In this document: piece by piece, positions 27,186 to 35,258 of the stretch | Position numbering within the stretch: the first letter of the stretch is position 1 | Layout of the letters: each line of letters starts with the position of its first letter | NCBI GenBank assembly: GCA_024276605.1 | Contig: JAJRWX010000053.1 | Span: 1-39,479, forward strand | DNA from: Planctomycetota bacterium | Lineage (GTDB): Bacteria; Planctomycetota; Phycisphaerae; UBA1845 | Length of the DNA stretch: 39,479 bases | Direction of reading: 5' to 3' | The notes under the pieces: generated by a model | The model's input: only the letters and a program-made list of their open reading frames with translations | The model's database searches: none | Told to the model about the DNA's origin: nothing | Translations under genes and position numbers: made by a program

Positions 27186-27242
27186 CCTCGTATTCCACAC
27201 ATAAAGGGACACCCTCGCATGCCCGTAGTTGGCCACTGCGAT

Positions 27243-27866
27243 TTAATCAGCAATAGCCTTCATCATTTCGTCACGTCGCATATCATCGCTGCCCGTAAGC
27301 TTATCCTTTGAATGGGCGAAGTCGATCCATTCCTGCTTGCGCTGCTGCACCCACGTCGGTAGCTTATCTTTTTGCATCCATAAAGGTTGCGGCGTCTGCA
27401 AACCTTGCTTCGCCAACTCCGTGAACTCCACGATCATACTTTCGCGTGTGTAGCCGGTATGATCGTGCAAGTTACCCATGTGGATGCACTCCGTTGGACA
27501 AGGATCGCAACAGAGGGCGCAGAACATACATTTGGAATAATCAATCGCATAGCGAGACATTTGTCCGCCGGCGGCTATCCCGGTAGCTTTGTCTATCTTT
27601 CGTGGGCCGGTTTTTTCAATGTAAATACAATCGATCGGGCAGGCTTTGGCACAGAGATCACATGCAATACATTTTTCTGCCTCGAAAAAGTGAAAACCAC
27701 GATATCGGGGCATGATAGCCGGCCCCACGTCGGGATACTGCAGCGTGACGGTCTTGGCGAAGCAATACTTCAACGAGATGCGCATACCCACGAGAATGGT
27801 GTATACCGTCAGCCAGATATTTCGGAAATAATCACGTACCGGACGCTCTTGCATGAACCTGTTCAC
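27243..27866 (-). CDS. nuoI: NADH-quinone oxidoreductase subunit I (first gene of the cluster)
   Basis: A 207-residue ferredoxin-like subunit with two [4Fe-4S] sites: CIACDLCAKACPIDC and CMFCALCCDPCPTEC. It relays electrons through clusters N6a/N6b to NuoB. GTG 27866 is used with AGGA just upstream; ATG 27854 is an alternative. In the usual order nuoI lies between nuoH and nuoJ, but here it heads the cluster. The ~40-residue C-terminal tail is charged and longer than in E. coli. Confidence 0.97.
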   Translation of the reverse strand: MNRFMQERPVRDYFRNIWLTVYTILVGMRISLKYCFAKTVTLQYPDVGPAIMPRYRGFHFFEAEKCIACDLCAKACPIDCIYIEKTGPRKIDKATGIAAGGQMSRYAIDYSKCMFCALCCDPCPTECIHMGNLHDHTGYTRESMIVEFTELAKQGLQTPQPLWMQKDKLPTWVQQRKQEWIDFAHSKDKLTGSDDMRRDEMMKAIAD

Positions 27867-27881
27867 TCATCCTTATTAGAG

Positions 27882-27978
27882 CATTCTCAATCCACCGTGT
27901 AGCGTTAAATCGTCAATAAGTTCCGGAGCGAACACACTTCCGGACGCTACAGTTTAGCACAGCTAGCTCTAGATCCCG
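27882..27978 (-). promoter_or_regulatory. Putative nuo promoter/leader, copy of 6101-6195
   Basis: Read on the minus strand: TCCGGA direct/inverted pair (27939-27944 and 27922-27927), TTGACG (27911-27916), an 18-nt spacer, then GATTGA (27887-27892), 21 nt before the nuoI start. Order and much of the sequence match the element upstream of the OmpA-type gene. TGTAGCGT and ACGCTACA at its ends form a further inverted pair. The promoter assignment is inference. Confidence 0.45.
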
Positions 27979-28047
27979 CCGCACCTACCGACCCGTCTCA
28001 CTTTAGGGCTGCGGATTCTATAACAATATCCGATTTTGTGTAACCGC

Positions 28048-28068
28048 ATAGAGCAAACTCTATTTTTC
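28048..28068 (+). terminator. Hairpin with T-run, orientation opposite to flanking genes
   Basis: ATAGAG-caaa-CTCTAT (28048-28063) followed by TTTT. As a terminator it would act on plus-strand transcripts, while both neighbours are on the minus strand. A near-identical hairpin in the other orientation is at 6173-6191. No gene is seen in the rest of 27867-28262. Confidence 0.35.
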
Positions 28069-28262
28069 TGCAGCGGTCGAATCGAGGCTTTTCCAAGGGA
28101 TAGTCTCAAAAAAGAGACTCACAATAAACAAGCACACCCTAACCCGTAGTATTTCTCGTCGAATTGATTGATCTTTAAGTAGTATTTGCTTACAACCGTA
28201 CGTGTTGATTCGACTTATGCACACCCAAGCTAATGAGAAGATGCCTTACTACTTTTAATCCT

Positions 28263-29522
28263 TTATGGCCTTCCCTGCGATTCAATGAGCCGTAATCGGA
28301 GCATGTTGAGCGCTGTCTTGCACGCCCGGTCCCGAACCTCATCACGGGTGAGGTGGTCCCCCAACAATAGACGACGAACTTCGGTTTGTGCTTCCCATGC
28401 CAGACCGACGTAGACAAGCCCAACGGGTTTATCCGGGGGGTGTCCACCATCCGGGCCGGCGATGCCTGTTGTGCTGATTGAAAAATCACAGCCTGATATG
28501 CCGCGACAGCTCTCAGCCATCGCCCGGGCAACGGGTTCGCTGACAGCCCCTTTTTGGTTGATGATCTCCCTTGGGATGCCCAAACGGTCGGTTTTTGCCG
28601 AATTGTGGTATAGGACAAACCCTTCGATGAAATAGCCGCTACTGCCCGGAACGTCGGTTAAATGCTTGGCGATCAGTCCACCTGTGCAGGACTCAGCCGT
28701 AGCTACAGTCAGGCCTTGTTCCAGCAACATGGAGCCAACGGCGTCGGCTAATGTATCCTCGCCCTCGCCAAATACCGAATCGCCGAGCCGTGACCTGACC
28801 TCATCCACATCTGCCGCCAGTAACCGCCGAGCATCTGACTCACTCTCACCTCGGGCTACGATGCGGACACTAATAACTCCGTCGGCGGCTGAGGTGCCCA
28901 CAGAAGGGCTTCGGCCTGGATTCATCAGATCACTCAGCAATTCCCCTAGCTTAGCTTCACTAATTCCGAAAACCAGCAACCGAGAACGGGCTGTTCGGGC
29001 ACCGGTTGCGAGTTGGGCAATGAGCGGCTCAATAGATTGCTGAAACATAGCCCGCATTTCGCTGGGAACCCCTGGTAGGATGAAAAAGTGTCCTGATGAG
29101 CTGGAATGGCTGATTCCTGGGGCAGTACCACGGGGGTTGGGTAATATTTCACACCCTTGGGGCCGCATCGCTTGGCACACATTGGCCGGGGGCATGGATC
29201 GCTCCAATCGAGCGAAGAAAGCTTCCAATTGCCGCAACGCAGCCTGATCTGTTTCCAACGGTTTATCCAGGGCTATCGCCAATGCTTCGCGTGTAAGGTC
29301 GTCCGGTGTTGGTCCCAAACCACCCGTCGCAATGACCATATCAGCCTCTTTCATGGCCTCTCGAAAGCAGGTGGCGATATGGTCAACATTATCTGTAACC
29401 GTCACATGGCGTAGGATGCGTGCGCCGTGGTCACTTAATTGCTCAGCCAGCCAGGAGGCATTGGTATCGAGACACTGGCCGGTGGTCAGCTCCGTGCCGA
29501 TGCTAATAATAATAGCGTCCAT
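28263..29522 (-). CDS. cinA: CinA-family protein (competence/damage-inducible)
   Basis: A 419-residue, two-domain protein of normal length. Residues 1-170 are the molybdopterin-binding-like domain (AIIISIGTELTTGQCLDTNA, then ATGGLGPTPDDLTREALA), linked in CinA enzymes to ADP-ribose pyrophosphatase activity. Residues about 265-415 are the PncC-type NMN deamidase domain (VATAESCTGGLIAKHLTDVP, later STTGIAGPDGG and KPVGLVYVGLAW). The protein recycles pyridine nucleotides. ATG 29522 gives the usual family start (DAIIISIGTE); no strong ribosome site. It is divergent from the ATP-grasp gene, with 66 bp between. Confidence 0.96.
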   Translation of the reverse strand: MDAIIISIGTELTTGQCLDTNASWLAEQLSDHGARILRHVTVTDNVDHIATCFREAMKEADMVIATGGLGPTPDDLTREALAIALDKPLETDQAALRQLEAFFARLERSMPPANVCQAMRPQGCEILPNPRGTAPGISHSSSSGHFFILPGVPSEMRAMFQQSIEPLIAQLATGARTARSRLLVFGISEAKLGELLSDLMNPGRSPSVGTSAADGVISVRIVARGESESDARRLLAADVDEVRSRLGDSVFGEGEDTLADAVGSMLLEQGLTVATAESCTGGLIAKHLTDVPGSSGYFIEGFVLYHNSAKTDRLGIPREIINQKGAVSEPVARAMAESCRGISGCDFSISTTGIAGPDGGHPPDKPVGLVYVGLAWEAQTEVRRLLLGDHLTRDEVRDRACKTALNMLRLRLIESQGRP

Positions 29523-29588
29523 AAATGGATAGAATATCGATAGGTGACGAAACCATAAAGCGCAAGGCTGCATAAGTAGCAGATAAAA

Positions 29589-30611
29589 ATGAAAAAATCG
29601 TTGTCAGGTAAAACTCGAAAAACCACCCACCGCAAGACGTTTCGTCTTCTGATGACCTGTATAGGCCGTCGGGTGGAACTACTGAACGCATTTCGACGTG
29701 CCGCTGATGCGCTGGGAATCAACCTGGAAGTACATGGTACGGACATCAACAAGCTATCCCCGGCTATTCATCTGGTGGATAAACCACATTTTGTAGATCG
29801 TATATCCTCGGGCTGTTACATAGAGCAACTGCTCAACGTGGTACGTAAACACAAAATAGATTTGCTGATCCCGCTGATCGATACCGAGCTGGCTTTGCTT
29901 GCCGATGCCACAGTGGCATTTGACCATGCGGGGTGCGTCGCGTTGGTGTCATCGCCAAGTGTGATCGAAACGTGTAGCGACAAGTTAGCGACCTACCGCG
30001 TATTGTCCGATGCGGGCATTGATACACCTGTGACTTGGACTTGGCGCGAGGCGCTGCGATTGAAGCATCCTACATTTCCGATGTTTCTCAAACCACGTGC
30101 CGGCAGCGCCGGCATGGGGAATTATGTCGTGCGCACGCCGGCGGAACTCAAGACCTTTGGCCGGCGCGTGCCGGATGCCATTGTACAGGAATTCGTCGAT
30201 GGAGATGAACACACGCTCGATGTATATACCGGGTTTGATGGACAACCTCGGTGCGTGGTGCCGCGTAAACGTCTTGAGGTGCGTACTGGTGAAGTCAGTA
30301 AAGGTATCATCGTCAAAGATGAGAAAATCATGGCTATCGGTCGGCGTGTAGCTGAGGTTTTGGGAGAGTGTCGCGGCGTTGTCACGGTGCAGTGCATGCG
30401 TACCAAGCGGGGCCGTATACGCGTGATTGAAATCAACCCGCGCCTGGGCGGGGGCGCGCCGCTAGCTATTCACGCCGGCGCTGATTTCCCCAAGTGGATC
30501 ATGATGGAGCTTTGCGGCATGAAGCCGCGCATCCGCTGGGCTGGTTTTCGAGATGACATAGCTATGCTTCGTTATGATGAGTCGGTTTTTGTGGCGAATG
30601 CTTCTCGTTGA
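29589..30611 (+). CDS. ATP-grasp enzyme (CarB/PylC-like)
   Basis: A 340-residue protein. Residues about 20-120 form a Rossmann-like pre-ATP-grasp domain (RLLMTCIGRRVELLNAFRRA). Residues about 130-310 are the ATP-grasp fold, with FLKPRAGSAGMGN as the nucleotide loop, IVQEFVDGDEHTLDVY and the Mg-binding IEINPRLGGGAPLA. Such enzymes join a carboxylate to an amine or thiol using ATP; the substrate is unknown. It is close to carbamoyl-phosphate-synthase-like proteins often found in surface-polysaccharide loci. ATG 29589; the ATG at 29652 would give a start nearer the family norm. Confidence 0.9.
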   Translation: MKKSLSGKTRKTTHRKTFRLLMTCIGRRVELLNAFRRAADALGINLEVHGTDINKLSPAIHLVDKPHFVDRISSGCYIEQLLNVVRKHKIDLLIPLIDTELALLADATVAFDHAGCVALVSSPSVIETCSDKLATYRVLSDAGIDTPVTWTWREALRLKHPTFPMFLKPRAGSAGMGNYVVRTPAELKTFGRRVPDAIVQEFVDGDEHTLDVYTGFDGQPRCVVPRKRLEVRTGEVSKGIIVKDEKIMAIGRRVAEVLGECRGVVTVQCMRTKRGRIRVIEINPRLGGGAPLAIHAGADFPKWIMMELCGMKPRIRWAGFRDDIAMLRYDESVFVANASR

Positions 30612-30739
30612 GTTGTTTATGTTTGGCAATTGGCTGACTGCTAACATTGATCCATCCCCCACCCTTTGCCAGTAGGCAAAGAATGGGGCACCCGCATAGA
30701 AGTTCGCTTGCGTCAGGTAATAGTCTGACCTACAAAACC

Positions 30740-30807
30740 GAACCGCGACCGTGAGGAAGCGGCCTCTAGGTAGGCGCACGAGGACCGCTTCCTCACGGTC
30801 GCGGTTC
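30740..30807. repeat. Perfect 23-bp inverted repeat, family C
   Basis: The arms 30740-30762 and 30785-30807 are exactly complementary (core CCGCGACCGTGAGGAAGCGG) with a 22-nt loop. It shares its core with 9617-9693. It lies in the gap between the ATP-grasp and HAD genes and could slow or stop transcription, but no T-run follows. Confidence 0.8.
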
Positions 30808-30858
30808 TGATTGTTTGCCGTGGGCTTACGCTGGCAGCGCTAACTTGGTGGATTGGAT

Positions 30859-31533
30859 ATGGCTGACATTCAAGCGGTTATTTTTGATATGGACGACACG
30901 CTCTTTCCGGAGCGGCAGTTCGCCTTCAGTGGTTTTGCGGCGGTGGCTGCAGTTTTTCAACAGCAACTTGGCGATGTGTTAACGGCTACGAGTCAGATGT
31001 GTGCGATGTTTGATACGCCGAATCGTCGCCGCGTGTTTAATGTCATACTTGAGCAACAGGGTTTGCCGGCAGATCAACATACCATCGATCGCATGATCGA
31101 AACCTACCGCACGCATCAGCCAAACATAAATCTTTTTGAAGACGCAGCCCGAGCCTTATCTCGATTAAAAGGCAACTATAAACTAGGTGTCATTTCCGAT
31201 GGGCCATTGGTGATGCAACAAGGCAAGGTTAAAGCGCTAAGTCTGCGAGACAAAGTTGAGGAAGTTATCTTAACGGCTGAGCTAGGTGAAGGCTTCGGCA
31301 AGCCACATCCGAAAGCGTTCGAGCAGATGGTAGAACGACTGGGCGTTGAGCATCAGGCGTGCGTATACATAGCTGACAATCCATCCAAAGATTTCGTGGC
31401 GCCTAATGCACTCGGTTGGCTAACCGTGCAGATTGTTAGGGATAATGGAATTTATGCAGATGTTAAGGCGGCTGAGGGTGGTGCGGCAGCGAAAGAGATT
31501 CAAACGCTAGATGATATTGAAAAGGTTTGGTAG
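30859..31533 (+). CDS. HAD-superfamily hydrolase
   Basis: A 224-residue protein. Motif I is FDMDDTLF (nucleophile Asp10, Asp12), followed by an alpha-helical cap. Motif II is VISDGP, motif III the Lys in FGKPHPKAF, and motif IV is YIADNPSKDF. It probably removes phosphate from a small molecule. ATG 30859 has GGTGG (30846-30850) 8 nt upstream. It shares strand with the ATP-grasp gene; such pairs occur in polysaccharide or nucleotide-sugar loci. Confidence 0.93.
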   Translation: MADIQAVIFDMDDTLFPERQFAFSGFAAVAAVFQQQLGDVLTATSQMCAMFDTPNRRRVFNVILEQQGLPADQHTIDRMIETYRTHQPNINLFEDAARALSRLKGNYKLGVISDGPLVMQQGKVKALSLRDKVEEVILTAELGEGFGKPHPKAFEQMVERLGVEHQACVYIADNPSKDFVAPNALGWLTVQIVRDNGIYADVKAAEGGAAAKEIQTLDDIEKVW

Positions 31534-32055
31534 GGCTGGTCGTTCTTTCGCATAAAGGCGATAGGTTGACCTGCACTACACACTTGTACAGTGACGAAAT
31601 AATGGCATTGTTTGAATCATCGACTCCCCCAGGTCCAAACAGAAGGATCCGGGCCACCCAGCCGCCCCAATGGTGCAGCTGCACAAGTCATTCAATCGCT
31701 CGATGAACTTTTGTTTTAATCAAGAGGATGCACCGGATAGGGTGACATGCGAGTTCAGCGCACCGAGGATGATCCGAGCTGAAAGCGCCAGCGTCCGATT
31801 TCTTCGAATCCCAACTCCTGTTGACATGTTTCGGATGTTTCCCTGTGAATAGCGTATTACAGGCACGGGTAGACGGTGTTCTCCGATCGGGTTTGTCATA
31901 CATAGTCACAGGTGACCGCGTTGTCGTGATCGCGTAAGCCATTGATTATTTCATAGAAGCGAAATCAACCGGTGTGATTGGCATGAAATGTGCATTGCCA
32001 TTTTGCGTTCTGGAGTTGCGCGCGTCCTTCAACCACCAACATGGAAGGCAAATCT
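31534..32055. other. Intergenic region before the multiheme genes
   Basis: About 520 bp without a supported gene. It holds a family-B repeat (31617-31668). TTGACA at 31821-31826 could be a -35, but no good -10 follows. The frame upstream of 32056 is open to 31990 without a ribosome site. Confidence 0.55.
31617..31668 (-). repeat. Dispersed repeat, family B
   Basis: On the plus strand ATCATCGACTCCCCCAGGTCC and GGATCCGGGCCACCCAGC flank a short loop. It is the reverse complement of the copies at 201-242 and 14251-14297. Confidence 0.6.
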
Positions 32056-34908
32056 ATGAGTACTGGCTGTTATTCTTCAATCCGAGCGACCTTGGCTAGC
32101 ATGGCCACCCTATTATGTTTTCTAGTAGTCCTCACAGGCTGCCCGGGTAGCAAACCCCCGGGAGATACGTTTACCAAGGCCAACCCAGGTTGTCTTGAGT
32201 GCCATAGCCAGATTGAGGACATCCACACGGCAGCCTCAATCGCCTGCACTGATTGTCACGGTGGAGACTTCTCAACCGCCACGAAGGACCAAGCTCACGT
32301 GCAACCGGCGCTTCCTGTTATCATGGATAAGACGACGGCTCCGTTGGATTACGACCTCCCCTACCAGCAGTTCGTCAACCCATCGAACCTTCGCGTCGTC
32401 CAAGATACATGTGGCGTGTGCCATGAGCCGCACGTGGGCTGGATCATGAAAAGCTTAATGGCCACCGGCGCCGGGCACTATGCCGGTGGGTTGTACCAGG
32501 CTGGCGTTACGGATACGAAAACGCCGATCTACGGCAACTTTGCGGTTACCGATGATGATGGCGAGGTGCCGACTGAGGCGGGTGCGGTTGAGGCATTAGT
32601 GGATCTCATCGAGTATGATCCGACGAAGGATCAGTCCGAGTTTGGCACTCACTATGCGGCTGTACCGGGTCAAGCGTGCGCCCGCTGTCACCTCTGGTCG
32701 CGCGGCAAGGGTTTTCGAGGGGCGGAAGGCGCGGAAGGACTATACCGAGCCGACGGGTGTGCGGCCTGCCACATGCTATACGCCGATGACGGCCGATCGA
32801 CCAGCGCAGACGCTTCCATCGACCATCAAGAACAAGGTCATCCGTTGGTCCATAACATTACGCGAGCCATTCCTACGGAGCAATGTCTCCGCTGCCATCA
32901 TCGAGGTGCCCGCATCGGCCTGAGCTTCACGGGACGATCACAGATGCCCCCAGGCTTGCCATCGGGGCCGGATGTCATAGGTACCACCGACGTGAAGTTT
33001 AACGGGAACTATCACTACGCCGACGCCGCAACCAATCCGCCGGACTTGCACGGTGAACGAGGATTGAATTGCATCGACTGTCATACTCAGGCGGGCATCA
33101 TGGGTGATGGCAACATCTACGGTCACATGGATCAGGCAACTAAGATCCAGTGCCGTACCTGCCACGGCGTGCCAACCAAGCGAGGTACGCTGAAGGACGC
33201 AGATGACAAGATGTTGACCCACATCGAATCTTCCACAGATGGCCATGTTGTACTCACATCAAAGATCACCGGTCGTCAACACGTGATTCCGCAGGTCATG
33301 GACGTCGTAGACGCCGATTCCCCACGATATAACGCCAAAGCAGCCGCGGCGATGAATAGCCACCACCTCAAAGATGTAGGCGGGATGGAATGCTATGCCT
33401 GTCACGCCGCATGGGCGCCAAACTGTTTCGGCTGTCACTTTGAACGCGATGAACAGACCACCGGCCTCAACCTGATTACTCGGAATGAAGAAATCGGCGC
33501 GGCTCGCACGGGTAATAAGGTTTTTGTATCGTTGAAGCATTTCGCGATGGGGCTTAACGCACAGGGCAAGTACTCTCCTTATATCGTAGGTTGTCAGCCG
33601 ATCGCCGACGTCACCGCCCCAGATGGAAGCAAAAAGTTGGATTTCGTGATGCCGGAAACGGTCAACGGCCTGTCCGGGCTTGCCCTCCAGCCGGTTAACC
33701 CACACACCATTCGTGGCAAGGGCGAGGTGCGAACCTGTGTCGAATGCCATCGTTCACCACCATCGCTTGGTCTAGGTTCCGGAAATTATTCGTTGGCTGT
33801 AGACCATGCATACACGGTAGCCTCTGATGGCATCCATGTTTTCGATCGCAAGTCCGACCCATCTAATCCCGCGCCGTTGGCAACACTAGCCACCACTAAC
33901 CCACAGGCTATGGCTGTGCTTCCCAATGTCGTCTCAGGCAATGCTGATTATCTCTACGTAGCCACAGGTACTTCGGGACTATCCATCTATAATATGACTG
34001 GTGCGCTACCGCTTGAAACAACGTCCGTAGTGGCGAACGTCAATGCCGTGGATGTATCTCGCGCCGCCCGATACTTGTACGTTGTAGCCGCAGGGTCGGG
34101 CATCAACATCTACGACAATCAGAATCCCAGCGAGGCTATACTGGTTTCCACCGTGAACATTCCCACAGCGATTCGGGCGGTGCCTTGGGGCATTCATCTC
34201 TTTGTGGCAGCAGGTCAGGCGGGTCTCGTGATTGTAAACATTTCTGACCATAGCGCTCCGCAGATTGTCGGTACAATCTCCGGTATCAATGCGGTCGCAG
34301 TCCGACTCTACGCGCATCATCAAAACGGCCCCGCGTTCGCAGCCAGGGCCTACGTAGCCGATCCCGATTTCGGCATTCGCATCATCGATCTCTTGCCGGA
34401 ATTCTCAGCACCTAATCTAGTCGGTGGATTGTCGTTGGCGGGAGCCTTGGACCTCGATACCTATACCCGTTACCTCGAAGCCACCACCGATACACCATCA
34501 CGAGAGCACGACTACCTTTACGTAGTCGCCGGAAGTGCGGGCTTGCGCGTATACGACATCACCGACCCTGATGCCATTGTTCAAGTTGCGGCACTGACCG
34601 ATTTAGGTGGGGAAGCCGTAGATATCGACGTAGCCAGCCAGATGGCACCCCCAGGCGTGAACGATTATGCACTGATCGCCAACGCCACGCTGGGGTTACA
34701 GGTCATCGACGTAAACGATCCGCTGAATCCGAGTCTGCTTTCGACTATCGGTCCAAACGGTGCGTCGCGTGTTCTGGTGGACGTGCAGCAGATGGATCGA
34801 TTCATAGATGAGCAAGGTAATCAGCTCAAAGAGAACTCGCACCCCGGCGCCGGCACGCTAAGCCGCTCGGACATTATCCGGATTCTCAGCGCCGATTTGG
34901 GTGGGTAA
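32056..34908 (+). CDS. Lipoprotein multiheme cytochrome c (11 CxxCH) with LVIVD-type propeller
   Basis: A 950-residue protein. ATG 32056 has AAGG (32045-32048) 7 nt upstream; ATG 32041 is an alternative. Residues 1-29 are a lipoprotein signal ending LTGC (Cys29). Eleven CxxCH heme motifs lie between about 46 and 565: CLECH, CTDCH, CGVCH, CARCH, CAACH, CLRCH, CIDCH, CRTCH, CYACH, CFGCH and CVECH. From about 575 to 930 come repeated blocks such as YLYVATGTSGLSIYN, LFVAAGQAGLVIVN, AYVADPDFGIRIID and YLYVVAGSAGLRVYD, typical of LVIVD repeats forming a beta-propeller. It should be exported, lipid-anchored and electron-carrying. Partner and substrate are unknown. The next gene, 350 bp downstream, is another heme/propeller fusion. 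No stop or frame problem is seen. Confidence 0.92.
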   Translation: MSTGCYSSIRATLASMATLLCFLVVLTGCPGSKPPGDTFTKANPGCLECHSQIEDIHTAASIACTDCHGGDFSTATKDQAHVQPALPVIMDKTTAPLDYDLPYQQFVNPSNLRVVQDTCGVCHEPHVGWIMKSLMATGAGHYAGGLYQAGVTDTKTPIYGNFAVTDDDGEVPTEAGAVEALVDLIEYDPTKDQSEFGTHYAAVPGQACARCHLWSRGKGFRGAEGAEGLYRADGCAACHMLYADDGRSTSADASIDHQEQGHPLVHNITRAIPTEQCLRCHHRGARIGLSFTGRSQMPPGLPSGPDVIGTTDVKFNGNYHYADAATNPPDLHGERGLNCIDCHTQAGIMGDGNIYGHMDQATKIQCRTCHGVPTKRGTLKDADDKMLTHIESSTDGHVVLTSKITGRQHVIPQVMDVVDADSPRYNAKAAAAMNSHHLKDVGGMECYACHAAWAPNCFGCHFERDEQTTGLNLITRNEEIGAARTGNKVFVSLKHFAMGLNAQGKYSPYIVGCQPIADVTAPDGSKKLDFVMPETVNGLSGLALQPVNPHTIRGKGEVRTCVECHRSPPSLGLGSGNYSLAVDHAYTVASDGIHVFDRKSDPSNPAPLATLATTNPQAMAVLPNVVSGNADYLYVATGTSGLSIYNMTGALPLETTSVVANVNAVDVSRAARYLYVVAAGSGINIYDNQNPSEAILVSTVNIPTAIRAVPWGIHLFVAAGQAGLVIVNISDHSAPQIVGTISGINAVAVRLYAHHQNGPAFAARAYVADPDFGIRIIDLLPEFSAPNLVGGLSLAGALDLDTYTRYLEATTDTPSREHDYLYVVAGSAGLRVYDITDPDAIVQVAALTDLGGEAVDIDVASQMAPPGVNDYALIANATLGLQVIDVNDPLNPSLLSTIGPNGASRVLVDVQQMDRFIDEQGNQLKENSHPGAGTLSRSDIIRILSADLGG

Positions 34909-35258
34909 AAGTGTTAGTAAAGCTCGCGCAGGATCGTAAGCAACTTCGATATGCCTTATAGGTCGTATGTATTCGTGGGATCTACGCATCATTACCAAAT
35001 ACACCATACCGCCGTAATTAAAGTGTATATTCACCAAATTCACCCAAATTGAATACTGAACGACCGCTAATTATCTCACTGATAGGAATCCCTGGAAAAC
35101 TGCTTCTCGATTTCAAGAATTCGGGTCAAGGGGAAGATGCATTACTGTTTTGGGGATCATCACAACCCGCATTATTGGAGATGGCCGGTTTCGGGGAATG
35201 ATTTGGCATGTTCCTTGCTAGTTCTTTTTGACATAGCAGCGTAAAGTCTCGGAGGGCA
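34909..35258. other. Intergenic, AT-richer than its flanks
   Basis: A 350-bp gap between the two multiheme genes. No clear hairpin-T terminator and no repeat is seen. A strong GGAGGG (35251-35256) precedes the next start. Confidence 0.5.
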
